From Providencia huaxiensis (lineage in GTDB: Bacteria > Pseudomonadota > Gammaproteobacteria > Enterobacterales > Enterobacteriaceae): a stretch of 64,000 nt of DNA. Where the stretch lies: contig NZ_CP031123.2 in NCBI RefSeq assembly GCF_002843235.3, forward strand, positions 2,480,001-2,544,000, given 5' to 3'. This document shows, one piece after another, positions 46,239 through 57,404 of this stretch. Position 1 is the first letter of the stretch; the number at the start of each line of letters is the position of its first letter. Below the pieces are notes generated by a model, which saw only the letters and a program-made list of their open reading frames with translations, had not been told where the DNA came from and made no database searches. Made by a program: the position numbers and the translations under genes.

Positions 46239-47098
46239 GATTTCGCTCCCGAACTCCATCTTAGTGTTATTTTAAAAACATCCTCAGAACAAACATCGAT
46301 GCAACGACCGCAAGTGATGCAATCCTTATCTGATATCTGCGCTGGAGCTTGTTTATCTAGGACCGGTGCGCGCAGAACTTGCGGCTCCGGGCAAATGTGG
46401 AAACAGTCCATACAACGGCTACAGTTTTCTTTATTTTCCGCTGTAACAACCAATGCGCCTTTACACCCAGCTACGCCATATAGCGCACCTAATGGACAAA
46501 GGTGACCGCACCAACCATGTTCCACAACTAATAAATCGAATAAAAACAGTGCAACTAAAACCAATGCACCGCTGCCAAAACCAAAAATTAAACTGCGCCC
46601 CATTAATGAAACGGGATTAAGCCATTCCCAAAGTAAGGTGCCTGTAATCGCAGAGCCGATCAGGATCACCACCAGCAATACATAGCGAATATTGCGGGGT
46701 ATGGTTGCAGACTGGTTAAAATCAAACTTACGTCTTAACCACGCTGCAGCATCCGTCACTGGGTTTACAGGGCAGACCCAACTACAGAAAATGCGCTTAC
46801 CCAACAGTGCATAAACCCCAAATACGATAGCAGCCCCAATTAGCGCGGAGATCCCCGGTAAGTAACCACTTGCTAAGCTCTCTAACGTAATTAAGGGATC
46901 AGTCAAAGGTACGGTGTCTAACAATAAGCTACTGCTGTAGTTACCATGTAAAATCCACACCCCAAACCAAGGCCCACTTAGGAACATCGCTAACACCAGC
47001 AATTGGCTTATGCGTCTAAACACCAACCATTTGTGGCTTTGCCACCAGCCTTTTTTTGCCTGAGCTTCACGTCCGGCATCACGTTTACGATTCGCCAT
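46235..47098 (-). CDS. napH: Quinol dehydrogenase membrane component NapH
   Basis: A 287-residue inner-membrane Fe-S protein with four helices, CSWVCPVNP and CGHLCPLGA cysteines, and two cytoplasmic [4Fe-4S] motifs: [12 protein letters not shown] and [11 protein letters not shown]. With NapG it links ubiquinol oxidation to NapC/NapB. ATG 47098 gives the family start [13 protein letters not shown] and overlaps napG by 14 bp; the frame is open to 47119. Confidence 0.96.
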   Translation of the reverse strand: MANRKRDAGREAQAKKGWWQSHKWLVFRRISQLLVLAMFLSGPWFGVWILHGNYSSSLLLDTVPLTDPLITLESLASGYLPGISALIGAAIVFGVYALLGKRIFCSWVCPVNPVTDAAAWLRRKFDFNQSATIPRNIRYVLLVVILIGSAITGTLLWEWLNPVSLMGRSLIFGFGSGALVLVALFLFDLLVVEHGWCGHLCPLGALYGVAGCKGALVVTAENKENCSRCMDCFHICPEPQVLRAPVLDKQAPAQISDKDCITCGRCIDVCSEDVFKITLRWSSGAKS

Positions 47099-47795
47099 TG
47101 TTACCCTCCAGCCAACCAAAGCGGTAATGGTGCCCTAACTCACCTTTTGCCAACGACCTTGGTAATACCTTGATAGCTGCCTCTTCCAATACACAGGCTT
47201 GTTCACATTTACCGCATCCGGTGCAGTAGTTGCTATTGACTGTGGGTAAGAAGCGCGCGTGCTTACCGGTTCGGTGGTTTTGTTCCAGTTCCAATGTGAT
47301 GGCTTCATCAATCAGTGGACATACGCGGTAGCATACATCACACCTTAGCCCTTGAAAATTCAGGCAGTTTTCCTGATCGAGTAAAACGGCTAACCCCATG
47401 CGTGCATCGTTAATCGACTCAATGTCTTTATCCAATGCGCCACTTGGGCAAACCTTAGCGCAAGGAATGTCCTCACACATTTCACACGGGTTTTCTCGAG
47501 CGATGAAGTATGGCGTTCCAGAAGCCAAGCCTGATGCCAATGTCGCTAACTTCAACATGTCATACGGGCAGGCTTGAACGCATTGCCCACAACGGACACA
47601 TGCACTGGCAAATGTTTTTTCATCAAGGGCGCCCGGCGGGCGGAGCTTGACGCCACTCGCACGGGAAGTTTGTTGCTGAAGCCCCAGCACCACACCAACA
47701 GCCGCCAACCCGCCCGCAGTGCGGGCGACATCGCGTAAAAAGCGACGACGGCTGTTCTGGGACTTAGCCTGTTGAGACTTAGCTTTCTGGGGCAT
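47085..47795 (-). CDS. napG: Ferredoxin-type protein NapG
   Basis: A 236-residue periplasmic Fe-S protein with a Tat signal (NSRRRFLRD) and four [4Fe-4S] motifs including [26 protein letters not shown] and [11 protein letters not shown]. It works with NapH. ATG 47795 is preferred to an in-frame TTG at 47801. The start lies 7 bp after the napA stop. Confidence 0.95.
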   Translation of the reverse strand: MPQKAKSQQAKSQNSRRRFLRDVARTAGGLAAVGVVLGLQQQTSRASGVKLRPPGALDEKTFASACVRCGQCVQACPYDMLKLATLASGLASGTPYFIARENPCEMCEDIPCAKVCPSGALDKDIESINDARMGLAVLLDQENCLNFQGLRCDVCYRVCPLIDEAITLELEQNHRTGKHARFLPTVNSNYCTGCGKCEQACVLEEAAIKVLPRSLAKGELGHHYRFGWLEGNNGES

Positions 47796-47801
47796 GAGCA
47801 A

Positions 47802-50288
47802 TTACACCTTTTCCAGTTTAACGGCACATTTTTTGTAATCCGTTTCTTTTGAAAGCGGATCGGTTGCATCCAGTGTTAAGTTATTCACTAGCTGCGCAGC
47901 GTCAAAGAACGCCATGTAAACTAAGCCTTTTGGTGGTCTGTTACGGCCGCGTGTTTCAACAATTGTTGTCACATCACCACGACGTGAAACCACTTTGACT
48001 TTATCACCACGGCGTAAACCTCTCTCTTTTGCATCGATTGGATGAATAAACACTAGAGATTCAGGGAAAGCACGGTGTAATTCAGGAACACGACGAGTCA
48101 TACTACCGGTGTGCCAATGTTCTAAAACACGACCTGTTGATAACCATAAGTCATATTCTTTATCTGGCGATTCAGCAGCAGGCTCAAATGGCAGTGCAAA
48201 AATTACCGCTTTACCGTCGGGTTTACCGTAGAATTGATAGCCAGCACCAGCTTCAACATAAGGGTCATTTCCTTCGCTGTAACGCCACTGAGTTTCTTTG
48301 CCATCAACCACTGGCCAACGGATACCGCGCGCTTTGTGATAGTCATCAAAATCCGCTAAGTCATGACCATGACCGCGACCAAAGCCTGCGTACTCTTCGA
48401 ATAGCCCTTTTTGTAAGTAGAAGCCTAATTCACGTGATTCATCGTTAAGTTGGTCTTCTGCTAACTCGCTCACAGGGAACTTCGTTACCGCTTGGTTAGC
48501 GAATAACACGTCATACAACGTTTTACCGCGTAATTCAGGTTTTTTCGCGAGTAACTCTTCAGGCCACACTTCATCCGTTGTAAAGCATTTTGAGAACAAC
48601 ACCATCTGCATTAAGTCAGATTTCGCTTCGCCTGGTGCTTTAACTTGTTGGCGCCAAAATTGAGTACGACGTTCCGCATTACCGTAAGCGCCTTCTTTTT
48701 CTACCCACATTGCCGTCGGTAAAATCAAGTCAGCAGCTAACGCACTGACCGTTGGATAGGGGTCAGAAACCACGATAAAGTTGCGTGGGTCACGCCAACC
48801 AGGCATACGCTCTTGGTTGATATTCGGGCCCGCTTGCATGTTGTTGTTACACATAACCCAGTAAAAATTCAATTTACCGTCTTTTAAAGCACGGTCTTGG
48901 GCAACGGCGTGTAAACCGACTTTTTCAGGGATCGTCCCCGCGGGTAGTCCCCACACACCTTCGACTTTCTCACGGTGTTTTTCATTGGTAACCACCATGT
49001 CAGCAGGTAAACGGTGCGAGAACGTACCCACTTCACGTGCAGTACCACACGCGGATGGCTGGCCTGTTAATGAGAATGGCCCACAACCCGGTTGAGAAAT
49101 TTTGCCTGTCAGTAAGTGCAGGTTATACGCTAAGTTATTTGCCCAAACACCACGAGTGTGCTGGTTAAAGCCCATGGTCCAGTAAGAAACCACTTTAGTT
49201 TTAGGGTCTGCGTAAAGTTTAGCTAACTCTTCTAACTGATCTTTTGGAACACCCGTCATTTCTGCGGTTTTGTCTAAAGTATATTCCGCAACAAAGGCTT
49301 TATATTCATCCCACGTCATTGGCTCAGATGCATCAGAACCTGCATTTTTCGCGTTTTGTTCGAGTGGGTGAGTTGGACGTAATCCATAACCGATATCTGT
49401 AGCACCACGACGTAAATTCACGTGTTTATCGAGGAATTCCTGATTAACTGCATTGTTTTGAATAATATAGTTTGCAATATAGTTCAGGATCACTAAGTCA
49501 GATTGTGGTGTAAAGACGATGCCGTTATCGGCTAATTCAAAGCTACGGTGTTTGAAAGTCGATAACACGGCAACACGCACGTCAGGGTTAGACAAACGGC
49601 GGTTAGTAATACGAGACCACAAGATTGGATGCATTTCTGCCATGTTTGAGCCCCAAAGGACAAACGCGTCAGCATGCTCAATGTCATCATAACAGCCCAT
49701 TGGTTCATCCATACCGAAAGTACGCATGAAGCCCACTACCGCAGAAGCCATACAGTGGCGTGCATTAGGGTCTAAGTTATTAGAACGGAACCCACCTTTG
49801 AACAGTTTTGATGCTGCATAGCCTTCCCAAACTGTCCACTGGCCCGAACCGAACATACCGATCCCTTCTGGGCCTTTTTCTTTTAATGTGGTTTTGACTT
49901 TTTCTTCCATAACATCAAAGGCTTGTTCCCACGTAATCGGTGTGAACTCCCCATTTTTGTCATATTCACCGTCTTTCATACGCAACATTGGCTGCGTTAA
50001 ACGGTCTTTTCCGTACATGATTTTTGGTAAGAAATACCCTTTGATACAGTTTAAACCACGGTTTACTGGCGCTTCTGGGTCACCTTGGCTGGCCACAATG
50101 CGACCATTTTGAGTTCCCACCAGTACCCCACAGCCTGTCCCACAAAAACGGCAAGGGGCTTTGTCCCATTTAATACTTTCTTGTTGACCAACCACTGCTT
50201 TCGCAATGCTCGGTGCGCCAATACCTGCCGCCGCAGCAGCGGCCGCTATCGCATTGGCTTTCATAAAGCTACGACGACTGAGTTTCAT
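47802..50288 (-). CDS. napA: Periplasmic nitrate reductase catalytic subunit NapA
   Basis: NapA reduces nitrate to nitrite using a bis-MGD molybdenum cofactor and one [4Fe-4S] cluster. 828 residues, the same as in E. coli. Tat signal SRRSFMK; cluster cysteines in CRFCGTGC and LNCIKGYF; Mo-ligand Cys in [13 protein letters not shown] 50288 starts MKLSRRSF; the frame is open to 50336 but that part lies within napD. Overlaps napD by 20 bp. Confidence 0.98.
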   Translation of the reverse strand: MKLSRRSFMKANAIAAAAAAAGIGAPSIAKAVVGQQESIKWDKAPCRFCGTGCGVLVGTQNGRIVASQGDPEAPVNRGLNCIKGYFLPKIMYGKDRLTQPMLRMKDGEYDKNGEFTPITWEQAFDVMEEKVKTTLKEKGPEGIGMFGSGQWTVWEGYAASKLFKGGFRSNNLDPNARHCMASAVVGFMRTFGMDEPMGCYDDIEHADAFVLWGSNMAEMHPILWSRITNRRLSNPDVRVAVLSTFKHRSFELADNGIVFTPQSDLVILNYIANYIIQNNAVNQEFLDKHVNLRRGATDIGYGLRPTHPLEQNAKNAGSDASEPMTWDEYKAFVAEYTLDKTAEMTGVPKDQLEELAKLYADPKTKVVSYWTMGFNQHTRGVWANNLAYNLHLLTGKISQPGCGPFSLTGQPSACGTAREVGTFSHRLPADMVVTNEKHREKVEGVWGLPAGTIPEKVGLHAVAQDRALKDGKLNFYWVMCNNNMQAGPNINQERMPGWRDPRNFIVVSDPYPTVSALAADLILPTAMWVEKEGAYGNAERRTQFWRQQVKAPGEAKSDLMQMVLFSKCFTTDEVWPEELLAKKPELRGKTLYDVLFANQAVTKFPVSELAEDQLNDESRELGFYLQKGLFEEYAGFGRGHGHDLADFDDYHKARGIRWPVVDGKETQWRYSEGNDPYVEAGAGYQFYGKPDGKAVIFALPFEPAAESPDKEYDLWLSTGRVLEHWHTGSMTRRVPELHRAFPESLVFIHPIDAKERGLRRGDKVKVVSRRGDVTTIVETRGRNRPPKGLVYMAFFDAAQLVNNLTLDATDPLSKETDYKKCAVKLEKV

Positions 50289-50547
50289 AATCTTCCTCAC
50301 CTTGCTCTTCCTGCTGGTGGTAAACCAGCGAAACATCTAGTACGCCGTCAATATCGCGTACTAAATCAATAGTATCTAACAACGTTCTACTACCTTGCCC
50401 TTCAACAACCACAATCAGTTTTCCGTTTTCTGGGGCGCTTAACGCCACCTCACAATTAGAAAATTGATTAATTTCTTCGGCCACAGTAGACAGTCGCTCA
50501 CTTTTTACTTGTACTATTAAACTGCACACTTGATAGTTACTGTGCAT
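50269..50547 (-). CDS. napD: NapA signal-peptide chaperone NapD
   Basis: A 92-residue cytoplasmic protein that binds the Tat signal of NapA during cofactor loading. Matches E. coli NapD ([31 protein letters not shown]). Two ATGs lie close together; the one at 50547 has GGAG at the proper 7-nt distance. Overlaps napF by 11 bp. Confidence 0.95.
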   Translation of the reverse strand: MHSNYQVCSLIVQVKSERLSTVAEEINQFSNCEVALSAPENGKLIVVVEGQGSRTLLDTIDLVRDIDGVLDVSLVYHQQEEQGEEDYETQSS

Positions 50548-51028
50548 GTTCATGCTCCACGGTAATGGCTGAAACTGGGCAACCTGCTACACAAGCACCA
50601 CAGCCTGTACAACCTGGTGTTTCTACTTTTGGCTGGTATATACCTGCCATTGACGGACGAAAAGAGATGACTTCAGGCTCACAACTGTCTTGGCAACGAC
50701 GACATTCAATCGAAAGATAAGCAAGACAATTTTGGCCAATCGAAATTGAGATATCCCAAGGTTGGGAATGTTTTGGAAGGAAAATAGGTTCTGGACATGC
50801 TGTTGCACATGCATAGCAAAATGTACATTCACCACGCTTAAAATCAACAACAGGGTAGCCCCCTGCTCCCGGTTGGATAATTGCCGTTTCGCAACTCTCA
50901 ACACAGGCATTGCAACGGGTACACAATTCAATAAATTGCGTTTCACTACCACTCCATGGCGGCCGAACCACTGGAGCCGCGCTGCGCCACGCACCAGTTA
51001 ATACTCCCCGACGGGTGAGATCAACCAT
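50537..51028 (-). CDS. napF: Ferredoxin-type protein NapF
   Basis: A 163-residue cytoplasmic Fe-S protein thought to help assemble the NapA cluster. Motifs CTRCNACVESC, CTFCYACATAC and CTGCGACVAGC each bind a [4Fe-4S]; RPPWSG and CRRCQDSCEP are typical. ATG 51028 fits the family start; the frame is open upstream only by chance. First gene of napFDAGHBC. Confidence 0.96.
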   Translation of the reverse strand: MVDLTRRGVLTGAWRSAAPVVRPPWSGSETQFIELCTRCNACVESCETAIIQPGAGGYPVVDFKRGECTFCYACATACPEPIFLPKHSQPWDISISIGQNCLAYLSIECRRCQDSCEPEVISFRPSMAGIYQPKVETPGCTGCGACVAGCPVSAITVEHEHAQ

Positions 51029-51833
51029 GTTTTTTTCCTTTACATTGCCAACAAAAAAACTAAAACGTATTGATAAACCGCATTTTTTATATGTGTATTT
51101 ATGAGAAATATTAACGATAGCAGCTATAAAAATACATACTACCAAGTAGGTAAAAGAGGTAATTCCCCGTATACGACTAGAAATAACCAGATTTACGCTA
51201 TTTGCTATGCATGACCTCAAAACAGCCTTAAAATGATAAAGGAATAGGGGTTTTTAATTATTTATTAACATTTTTTTAATGTGGATTATTAATTTAAACT
51301 CAATTTTTAATTTTTTAAATTATAACATCAACCAAAAACTACCACTAAAGTGGTATATGCAATGTCATTTAGCAAAAAAATATATGCATTTTTTTTGATA
51401 TTAAACAAATTTTGTTTGTCACTTTTTTTTAAAAATAACCCAGAAATATTAAAGATAAAAAATTAATTAAAAATCAACAAACTACAACAAGCAAATGTAG
51501 AATGTCAAAATAAGAATCATTACTAATTAATTATTGGAACTAACAATTTAGAACTATTAAAAAATAACTATATCAATTTCAATAATACCTATTTTTTATT
51601 ATTTTTTCACATTCTATTTCCTTATTCCAAATTAACTCTTGATCAAAAACAATATTTTTAGTGTGGTTTTTTGTTACACATATAAATTGGCAATGTCTTG
51701 ATAGTCTCTGTGCGCTTACTATCAAACCTAAATAACAAAAAGATACCCAAAATAGTTCGAGTCATAGGTCACAATACAAAAACAACTCGAAAAATGAAGG
51801 GATGACTGGCTAAAATTACTCGAGGCCCTTTTT
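51029..51833. promoter_or_regulatory. nap-nrf divergent regulatory region
   Basis: An 805-bp AT-rich region without genes, holding the promoters of napF (minus) and nrfA (plus). Two 7-2-7 dyads of NarL/NarP type occur: TACTACC-AA-GTAGGTA (51137-51152), at a fitting distance for napF, and the perfect TACCACT-AA-AGTGGTA (51340-51355). A single heptamer TACCTAT is at 51586-51592. An FNR-like TTGAT-CAAA-AACAA (51639-51652) precedes TATAAA (51681-51686), a likely nrfA -10. The layout fits control by oxygen and by nitrate/nitrite. Confidence 0.65.
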
Positions 51834-53267
51834 ATGGCAAACATAAGAAATAATGCACTATGCTTATTGAGTCTGGTTGCAGGAATATTTCTCTTTACCT
51901 CTGTTCATGCTCAAACTCCTACCAAAGATAGTACATCCACTATTAACGCTCGAAATGAAACTTTCGAAGCTGCTCACCCTGATCAATACCACTCTTGGCG
52001 AGCAACATCCGAGCAATCAAACCGTGAAGATGCATTAGCGGAAGACCCTCGCTTAGTCGTACTGTGGGCTGGATACCCATTCTCACGCGACTACAACAAA
52101 CCACGTGGCCACGCTTATGCCATTATCGACGTCCGTGAAACCTTACGAACCGGTGCACCGAAAGACGCCCAAGATGGCCCGCTCCCGATGGCATGTTGGA
52201 GCTGTAAAAGTCCCGATGTGGCGAGGCTAATCCAAGAACATGGCGAAGATGGTTATTTCGAAGGTAAGTGGGCAAAAGGTGGCCCTGAAGTGGTTAATGT
52301 TTTAGGCTGCGCTGACTGCCATAAAACAGATTCTGCAGATTTTGCAAAAGGCAAACCAGAGCTAACGCTTTCTCGCCCTTATGCGGAGCGTGCAATGGAA
52401 ACGATTGGCAAACCGTTTGATAAAGCCAGCCGATTCGACCAACAGTCCATGGTGTGTGGCCAATGTCACGTGGAATATTATTTCTCTGGCGATAAAAAAG
52501 CCGTGAAATTTCCATGGGATAACGGCACCAAAGTTGAAGAGATGGAAGTTTACTACGACAATGTTGGTTTCTCTGACTGGACCAACTCATTGTCGAAAGC
52601 ACCGATGCTGAAAGCTCAACACCCTGAATATGAGACTTGGAGTGCAGGTATTCATGGCAAAAATAATGTGACCTGTATTGATTGCCATATGCCAAAACTG
52701 CAAAACGAAAAAGGCGAACTGTATACCAGCCATAAAATTGGTAACCCATTCGACAATTTCGAACAAACCTGTAGCACTTGCCATACCCAGAGCAAACAAC
52801 AGCTGCAAGATGTCGTTGCTGAACGTAAAGTCGCTATCCAAGAGATGAAAATCAAAGCGGAAGACCAATTGGTTCGAGCTCACTTTGAAGCGAAAGCCGC
52901 ATGGGATGCAGGCGCAACAGAAGATGAAATGAAACCAATCTTAACGGATATTCGTCATGCACAATGGCGTTGGGATTTAGCTATCGCTTCCCACGGTATT
53001 CATATGCATGCACCAGATGAAGGCTTGCGCATGTTAGGTGGTTCGATGGATAAAGCCGCAGATGCACGAACCAAACTCGCTCGTCTATTAGGTTCAAAAG
53101 GCATCACCCATGAAATTGCCATTCCAGATATTTCAACTAAGGAAAAAGCGCAACAAGCTATCGGTTTAGATATGCAAAAAATCAATGCGGAGAAACAAGA
53201 GTTCTTAAAAACTGTGGTTCCGCAGTGGGATGAACAAGCTCGTAAAAATGACCTATTAGCCAAATAA
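51834..53267 (+). CDS. nrfA: Ammonia-forming cytochrome c nitrite reductase NrfA
   Basis: A pentaheme periplasmic enzyme that reduces nitrite to ammonium with six electrons and also detoxifies NO. The 477-residue protein has a Sec signal (VHA|Q), the special CWSCK heme site with lysine ligand (Cys121-Lys125) and four CXXCH motifs: CADCH, CGQCH, CIDCH, CSTCH. The catalytic [12 protein letters not shown] region is intact. First gene of nrfABCDE(FG). The CXXCK site needs the NrfEFG lyase, which is encoded downstream. Confidence 0.98.
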   Translation: MANIRNNALCLLSLVAGIFLFTSVHAQTPTKDSTSTINARNETFEAAHPDQYHSWRATSEQSNREDALAEDPRLVVLWAGYPFSRDYNKPRGHAYAIIDVRETLRTGAPKDAQDGPLPMACWSCKSPDVARLIQEHGEDGYFEGKWAKGGPEVVNVLGCADCHKTDSADFAKGKPELTLSRPYAERAMETIGKPFDKASRFDQQSMVCGQCHVEYYFSGDKKAVKFPWDNGTKVEEMEVYYDNVGFSDWTNSLSKAPMLKAQHPEYETWSAGIHGKNNVTCIDCHMPKLQNEKGELYTSHKIGNPFDNFEQTCSTCHTQSKQQLQDVVAERKVAIQEMKIKAEDQLVRAHFEAKAAWDAGATEDEMKPILTDIRHAQWRWDLAIASHGIHMHAPDEGLRMLGGSMDKAADARTKLARLLGSKGITHEIAIPDISTKEKAQQAIGLDMQKINAEKQEFLKTVVPQWDEQARKNDLLAK

Positions 53268-53314
53268 CCATGATTTGCCCCAAATAATGGGGCAATACAA
53301 CCAATGGAGTGAAT

Positions 53315-53884
53315 ATGAGCGTACTACGTTCGTTATTAACTGCTGGGGTGCTGGCAACAGGCTTATTATGGGCAACAGCCGCATCCACAACCCCACAAAT
53401 GGCCCAAGAAAATGCAGAAGGCCGTTGGGTTGTTACGCAGCAACGCAGTGCTGACAAAGCCTGTTTAGACTGCCATAAGCCTGACCAAGAAGGCATGCAT
53501 GGTACCCACGCAGAAGTGATTAACCCTAACAATAATTTACCCGTAACTTGCACCAATTGCCACGGTAACCCAGGGCCTGATCACCGTGAAGGCGTCAAAG
53601 ATGTCATGCGCTTTAACAACCCAATGTATACCGTTGAGCAACAAAACAGTGTCTGTCTATCATGTCACTTGCCAGAACAACTGCAAAAAGCGTTCTGGCC
53701 TCATGATGTCCACGTCACTAAAGTGGCCTGCGCAAGTTGCCATGACCTTCACCCGAAACAAGACACCATGAAGGTACTGACTGATAAGGGCAAAGTAAAA
53801 ATCTGCGTCGATTGTCACTCAGACCAACGCAATAACCCTGATTTCAACCCAGCAGCGGTGAAATTGCGTAAGGAGCAGCCATGA
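53315..53884 (+). CDS. nrfB: Pentaheme cytochrome NrfB
   Basis: The electron donor to NrfA. 189 residues with a Sec signal and five heme motifs CLDCH, CTNCH, CLSCH, CASCH and CVDCH. ATG 53315 has GGAG at 5 nt; an in-frame GTG at 53309 overlaps that ribosome site and was rejected. Overlaps nrfC by 4 bp. Confidence 0.96.
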   Translation: MSVLRSLLTAGVLATGLLWATAASTTPQMAQENAEGRWVVTQQRSADKACLDCHKPDQEGMHGTHAEVINPNNNLPVTCTNCHGNPGPDHREGVKDVMRFNNPMYTVEQQNSVCLSCHLPEQLQKAFWPHDVHVTKVACASCHDLHPKQDTMKVLTDKGKVKICVDCHSDQRNNPDFNPAAVKLRKEQP

Positions 53885-54552
53885 GTTGTTCTCGTCGTCA
53901 ATTCATTATCTACTCAGGAGCACTGGCGGCGGTAGGAGGAGTTGCTAGCCATGCGCTAGCTAACACCATGAAAATAGATGGCGTTCGCTACGGCATGGTG
54001 CACGATGAAAATCTGTGCATCGGCTGTACGGCGTGTATGGATGCATGCCGAGAGGTTAACCAAGTGCCGGAAGGTGTTTCGCGGTTAACTATCATCCGTA
54101 GTGAGCCTATTGGCCAGTTTCCTGATGTTAAATACCGTTTTTTTCGCCACTCCTGTCAACATTGTGAAAGTGCACCTTGTGTCGATGTTTGCCCTACTGG
54201 TGCCTCTTTTATTGATAAAACGACAGGGATTGTTGATGTCAACCCCGACTTATGTGTCGGCTGCCAATATTGTATTGCGGCCTGCCCTTATCGCGTCAGG
54301 TTTATTCACCCCATCAATAAAACCGCAGATAAATGCGATTTCTGCCGTAAAACGAATCTAAAACAGGGTAAGCAGCCGGCTTGCGTCGAATCTTGCCCGA
54401 CCAAAGCATTAACCTTTGGTAATTTAGATGACCCTAAGAGCGATATTTCGTTGATGCTAAAAGAAAAACCGACTTATCGATTCAAAATTGCACTCGGTAC
54501 TCACCCCAAAATGTATCGAGTTCCGTTCAAATATGGGGAGGTTAGCCAATGA
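53881..54552 (+). CDS. nrfC: Ferredoxin-type protein NrfC
   Basis: A 223-residue periplasmic Fe-S protein with a Tat signal (SRRQFI) and four [4Fe-4S] motifs such as [25 protein letters not shown] and [12 protein letters not shown]. With NrfD it forms the quinol-oxidising unit that feeds NrfB. Overlaps both neighbours by 4 bp. Confidence 0.96.
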   Translation: MSCSRRQFIIYSGALAAVGGVASHALANTMKIDGVRYGMVHDENLCIGCTACMDACREVNQVPEGVSRLTIIRSEPIGQFPDVKYRFFRHSCQHCESAPCVDVCPTGASFIDKTTGIVDVNPDLCVGCQYCIAACPYRVRFIHPINKTADKCDFCRKTNLKQGKQPACVESCPTKALTFGNLDDPKSDISLMLKEKPTYRFKIALGTHPKMYRVPFKYGEVSQ

Positions 54553-55505
54553 CAACAGCTTCTGCTTTCCATTTTGAATCCTTAGTGTGGGACTGGCCCA
54601 TTGCGGTTTACTTATTTTTAATTGGTATTTCAGCTGGGCTCGTGGTTCTTGCGGTGCTTATACGCCAGTATTATCCCACTGCGGCTGGCAGTGATAGCAC
54701 AATCATGCGCACAACACTGATTTTGGCGCCGACCACGATCATCTTTGGGTTATTGATCTTAATTCTCCATTTAACGCGTCCATGGACGTTTTGGAAATTA
54801 ATGTTTCATTACAGCCCAACTTCAGTGATGTCGATGGGGGTGATGTTATTCCAAGTATATATGGCGGTACTTGTTATTTGGCTGGCTAAAATCTATGAAA
54901 AAGAGCTCATTGTTTTACAGCAAAAATGGCTGCCAAAATTGACGCTGATCCCAAGAGTATTAACCCTACTAAACCGTGCGATGCGTTTTCTCGATATTGT
55001 AATGCTAATATTGGCTGTTTTGCTTGGGGCTTATACTGGTTTTTTACTTTCAGCATTAAAATCTTATCCATTCTTAAACAACCCATTATTACCGGCTTTA
55101 TTCCTATTCTCAGGAATATCTTCAGGTATCGCGGTATCGTTAATGGCAATCGCATTGCGCTATCGTAAAAATATCCATAATACTGAAACCGCATTTTTAC
55201 ATCGTATCGAAGGCTTTGTGATTTGGTTGGAGATATTCCTATTAGCGGCCTTTTTCGTCGGGCTAGCATTAGGAGACGATGGGAAAATTCGCTCATTAAT
55301 TGCCGCATTAGGTGGTGGTTTCTGGACTTGGTGGTTTTGGATTGGCGTTGTTGGGTTTGGTTTTATTATTCCTCTTCTATTCAAAAAATGGATGGATAAA
55401 GGGCAAGGTGCAGTAAGAGTATTGATTATCAGTGGTGCAAGCCTACTGGGTGTCTTCTGCTTACGCTTTTTTGTGTTATACGCAGGGCAGTTGACCGTTG
55501 CATAA
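54549..55505 (+). CDS. nrfD: Membrane quinol dehydrogenase NrfD
   Basis: A 318-residue inner-membrane protein of the NrfD/PsrC family with about eight helices. Family pattern: WPIAVYLFLIGISAGL in helix 1, LHLTRPWTFWKL, and a final helix ending RFFVLYAGQ. It oxidises menaquinol and passes electrons to NrfC. Confidence 0.95.
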   Translation: MTTASAFHFESLVWDWPIAVYLFLIGISAGLVVLAVLIRQYYPTAAGSDSTIMRTTLILAPTTIIFGLLILILHLTRPWTFWKLMFHYSPTSVMSMGVMLFQVYMAVLVIWLAKIYEKELIVLQQKWLPKLTLIPRVLTLLNRAMRFLDIVMLILAVLLGAYTGFLLSALKSYPFLNNPLLPALFLFSGISSGIAVSLMAIALRYRKNIHNTETAFLHRIEGFVIWLEIFLLAAFFVGLALGDDGKIRSLIAALGGGFWTWWFWIGVVGFGFIIPLLFKKWMDKGQGAVRVLIISGASLLGVFCLRFFVLYAGQLTVA

Positions 55506-55529
55506 TTCACTCAACAATAAGGGTAATCA

Positions 55530-57404
55530 TTGGAACTAATACTCCCAGAAATTGGCTTTCTCTGCCTAACATTGGCACTTTGTATTGCCTGTTTTCAAGC
55601 ATCATGTGGAGTTATTGGTTTTTTACGCCATATTCCGAGGCAAATGCCTCGGAATGTCCTTTGGACCTACTTACAATTTCTTTTCTTACTCGTTGCTTAT
55701 TTTTGTTTAACCATCAGTTTTATTCAAAGTGACTTTTCTGTCGTATATGTGGCGCAGCATAGTCACAGGTTATCACCACTATATATTAAAATTGCGGCAG
55801 TATGGGGAGGCCATGAAGGGTCAATATTTCTTTGGTTGCTGTTTATTTCAGCTTGGAGTTGTCTATTTGCTTGGCGTTATCGTCGGCAAACTCACCCTGT
55901 ATTTCCCCTCACATTAACCCTACTTGCCATTATTAGTGCAGCATTACTACTGTTTATCGTCTTTTATTCCGACCCTTTTGTACGCATTTTCCCACCCGCT
56001 ATAGAAGGACGAGATCTCAACCCAATGCTGCAACATTGGGGGCTAATATTGCACCCTCCGCTACTTTATTTAGGCTATAGCGGGTTAATGGTCGTGACCG
56101 CCTTGGCACTTGCATCCACGCTGTGCGGGCAATTTAACCAAACTATTTCAGGACTTTGTTGGCGCTTTGTCGTTCCTAGTTGGTGCATACTCACTTTGGG
56201 TATCACTTTAGGGTCATGGTGGGCATACAGCGAACTTGGTTGGGGAGGATGGTGGTTTTGGGACCCCGTTGAAAATGCGTCGCTGTTGCCATGGTTAAGT
56301 GCAACCGCGTTACTCCACAGCCTCAGCGTTACATACAAAACAGGTCATTATCGCCATTGGTCAATACTACTGGCGATCCTCACGTTTATTTTATCTCTAT
56401 TGGGCACGCTGATTGTCCGTTCAGGTATTTTAATGTCTGTCCATGCGTTTGCTTTGGATAACGTTAGGGCTGTTCCCCTCTTTTTATTGTTCAGTTTTCT
56501 GAGTTTCGGTGCTTTATGTATATATGGCTGGAAAGCTAAAAATATTGATGATTCACCAACCAACATTAATCGCCGTCAGCTTTACTTATTACTCACGTTA
56601 ATCCTATTTTCAACTGTATTATTTATTGTCCTGACGGGCACACTTTACCCGATGATTTACACATTATTTGGTTGGGGAAAAATATCGGTTGGGGCACCTT
56701 ATTTTAATCAAACATTATTACCATTTGGTATTTTGATGCTAATTATAATGGCGGTCAGTGCCATTTACCCGCAGAACAAAACTCGCATTAAACCCCGATG
56801 GCGTATTCTTTTAATCATACTTCCCAGTATGTTATTAAGCTTCTTTCTTTGGCCTAAAGGGCTTATTATCGCCCTTTCTTGCGGCTTTTTATTTGCAATT
56901 TTGCTTATCTTTTGGCTACGTCCTATACATGCTATTCGACAACAATTCCCATCCCTTATTGCTCATACAGGAGTTGTGATTTTTGCAGCTGGCATTGCCT
57001 TGTCAGTTGGTAGCCACCACGAAACCAGTGTTAGTCTTTCTATTGGGCAATCTATTTCTCTCGCAGGTTATCAATTTCAATTCAACGAGCTGCAGCTTGG
57101 TGCTAAATCTAACTACACAACCGAAAAAGCCATCATACAAATTAGCAAAGCGGATCAACCGTTACACCAGTTAATCACTGAGCGCCGGTTTTATACCGCT
57201 CGTCAGCAATTAATGATTGAACCCGGTATATATTGGGGGTGGCTACGTAATTGGTATGCGGTATTAGGTGAGAAAACGGGAACAAATAGTTATGCAATAC
57301 GTCTTTACGTCCAAGATGGCATTCAATGGATTTGGAGCGGTGCATTTGTGATGTGTTTTGGCCTATTAATAAGCTGGATAAAAAGGAGGATAAGAAATGC
57401 TTAA
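55530..57404 (+). CDS. nrfE: NrfE heme lyase subunit (CcmF paralogue)
   Basis: A 624-residue inner-membrane protein required to attach heme to the CXXCK motif of NrfA. WWD domain [18 protein letters not shown] and HPPLLYLGYSG are as in CcmF. The frame starts with TTG at 55530, supported by AAGGG 7 nt upstream; no ATG fits the N-terminus. It overlaps the next gene by 8 bp. Confidence 0.93.
   Translation: MELILPEIGFLCLTLALCIACFQASCGVIGFLRHIPRQMPRNVLWTYLQFLFLLVAYFCLTISFIQSDFSVVYVAQHSHRLSPLYIKIAAVWGGHEGSIFLWLLFISAWSCLFAWRYRRQTHPVFPLTLTLLAIISAALLLFIVFYSDPFVRIFPPAIEGRDLNPMLQHWGLILHPPLLYLGYSGLMVVTALALASTLCGQFNQTISGLCWRFVVPSWCILTLGITLGSWWAYSELGWGGWWFWDPVENASLLPWLSATALLHSLSVTYKTGHYRHWSILLAILTFILSLLGTLIVRSGILMSVHAFALDNVRAVPLFLLFSFLSFGALCIYGWKAKNIDDSPTNINRRQLYLLLTLILFSTVLFIVLTGTLYPMIYTLFGWGKISVGAPYFNQTLLPFGILMLIIMAVSAIYPQNKTRIKPRWRILLIILPSMLLSFFLWPKGLIIALSCGFLFAILLIFWLRPIHAIRQQFPSLIAHTGVVIFAAGIALSVGSHHETSVSLSIGQSISLAGYQFQFNELQLGAKSNYTTEKAIIQISKADQPLHQLITERRFYTARQQLMIEPGIYWGWLRNWYAVLGEKTGTNSYAIRLYVQDGIQWIWSGAFVMCFGLLISWIKRRIRNA

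Noticed and set aside
52294..52749. A 151-codon minus-strand ORF within nrfA
   Set aside because: Antisense to a pentaheme cytochrome with all heme motifs; no ribosome site and no recognisable domain.
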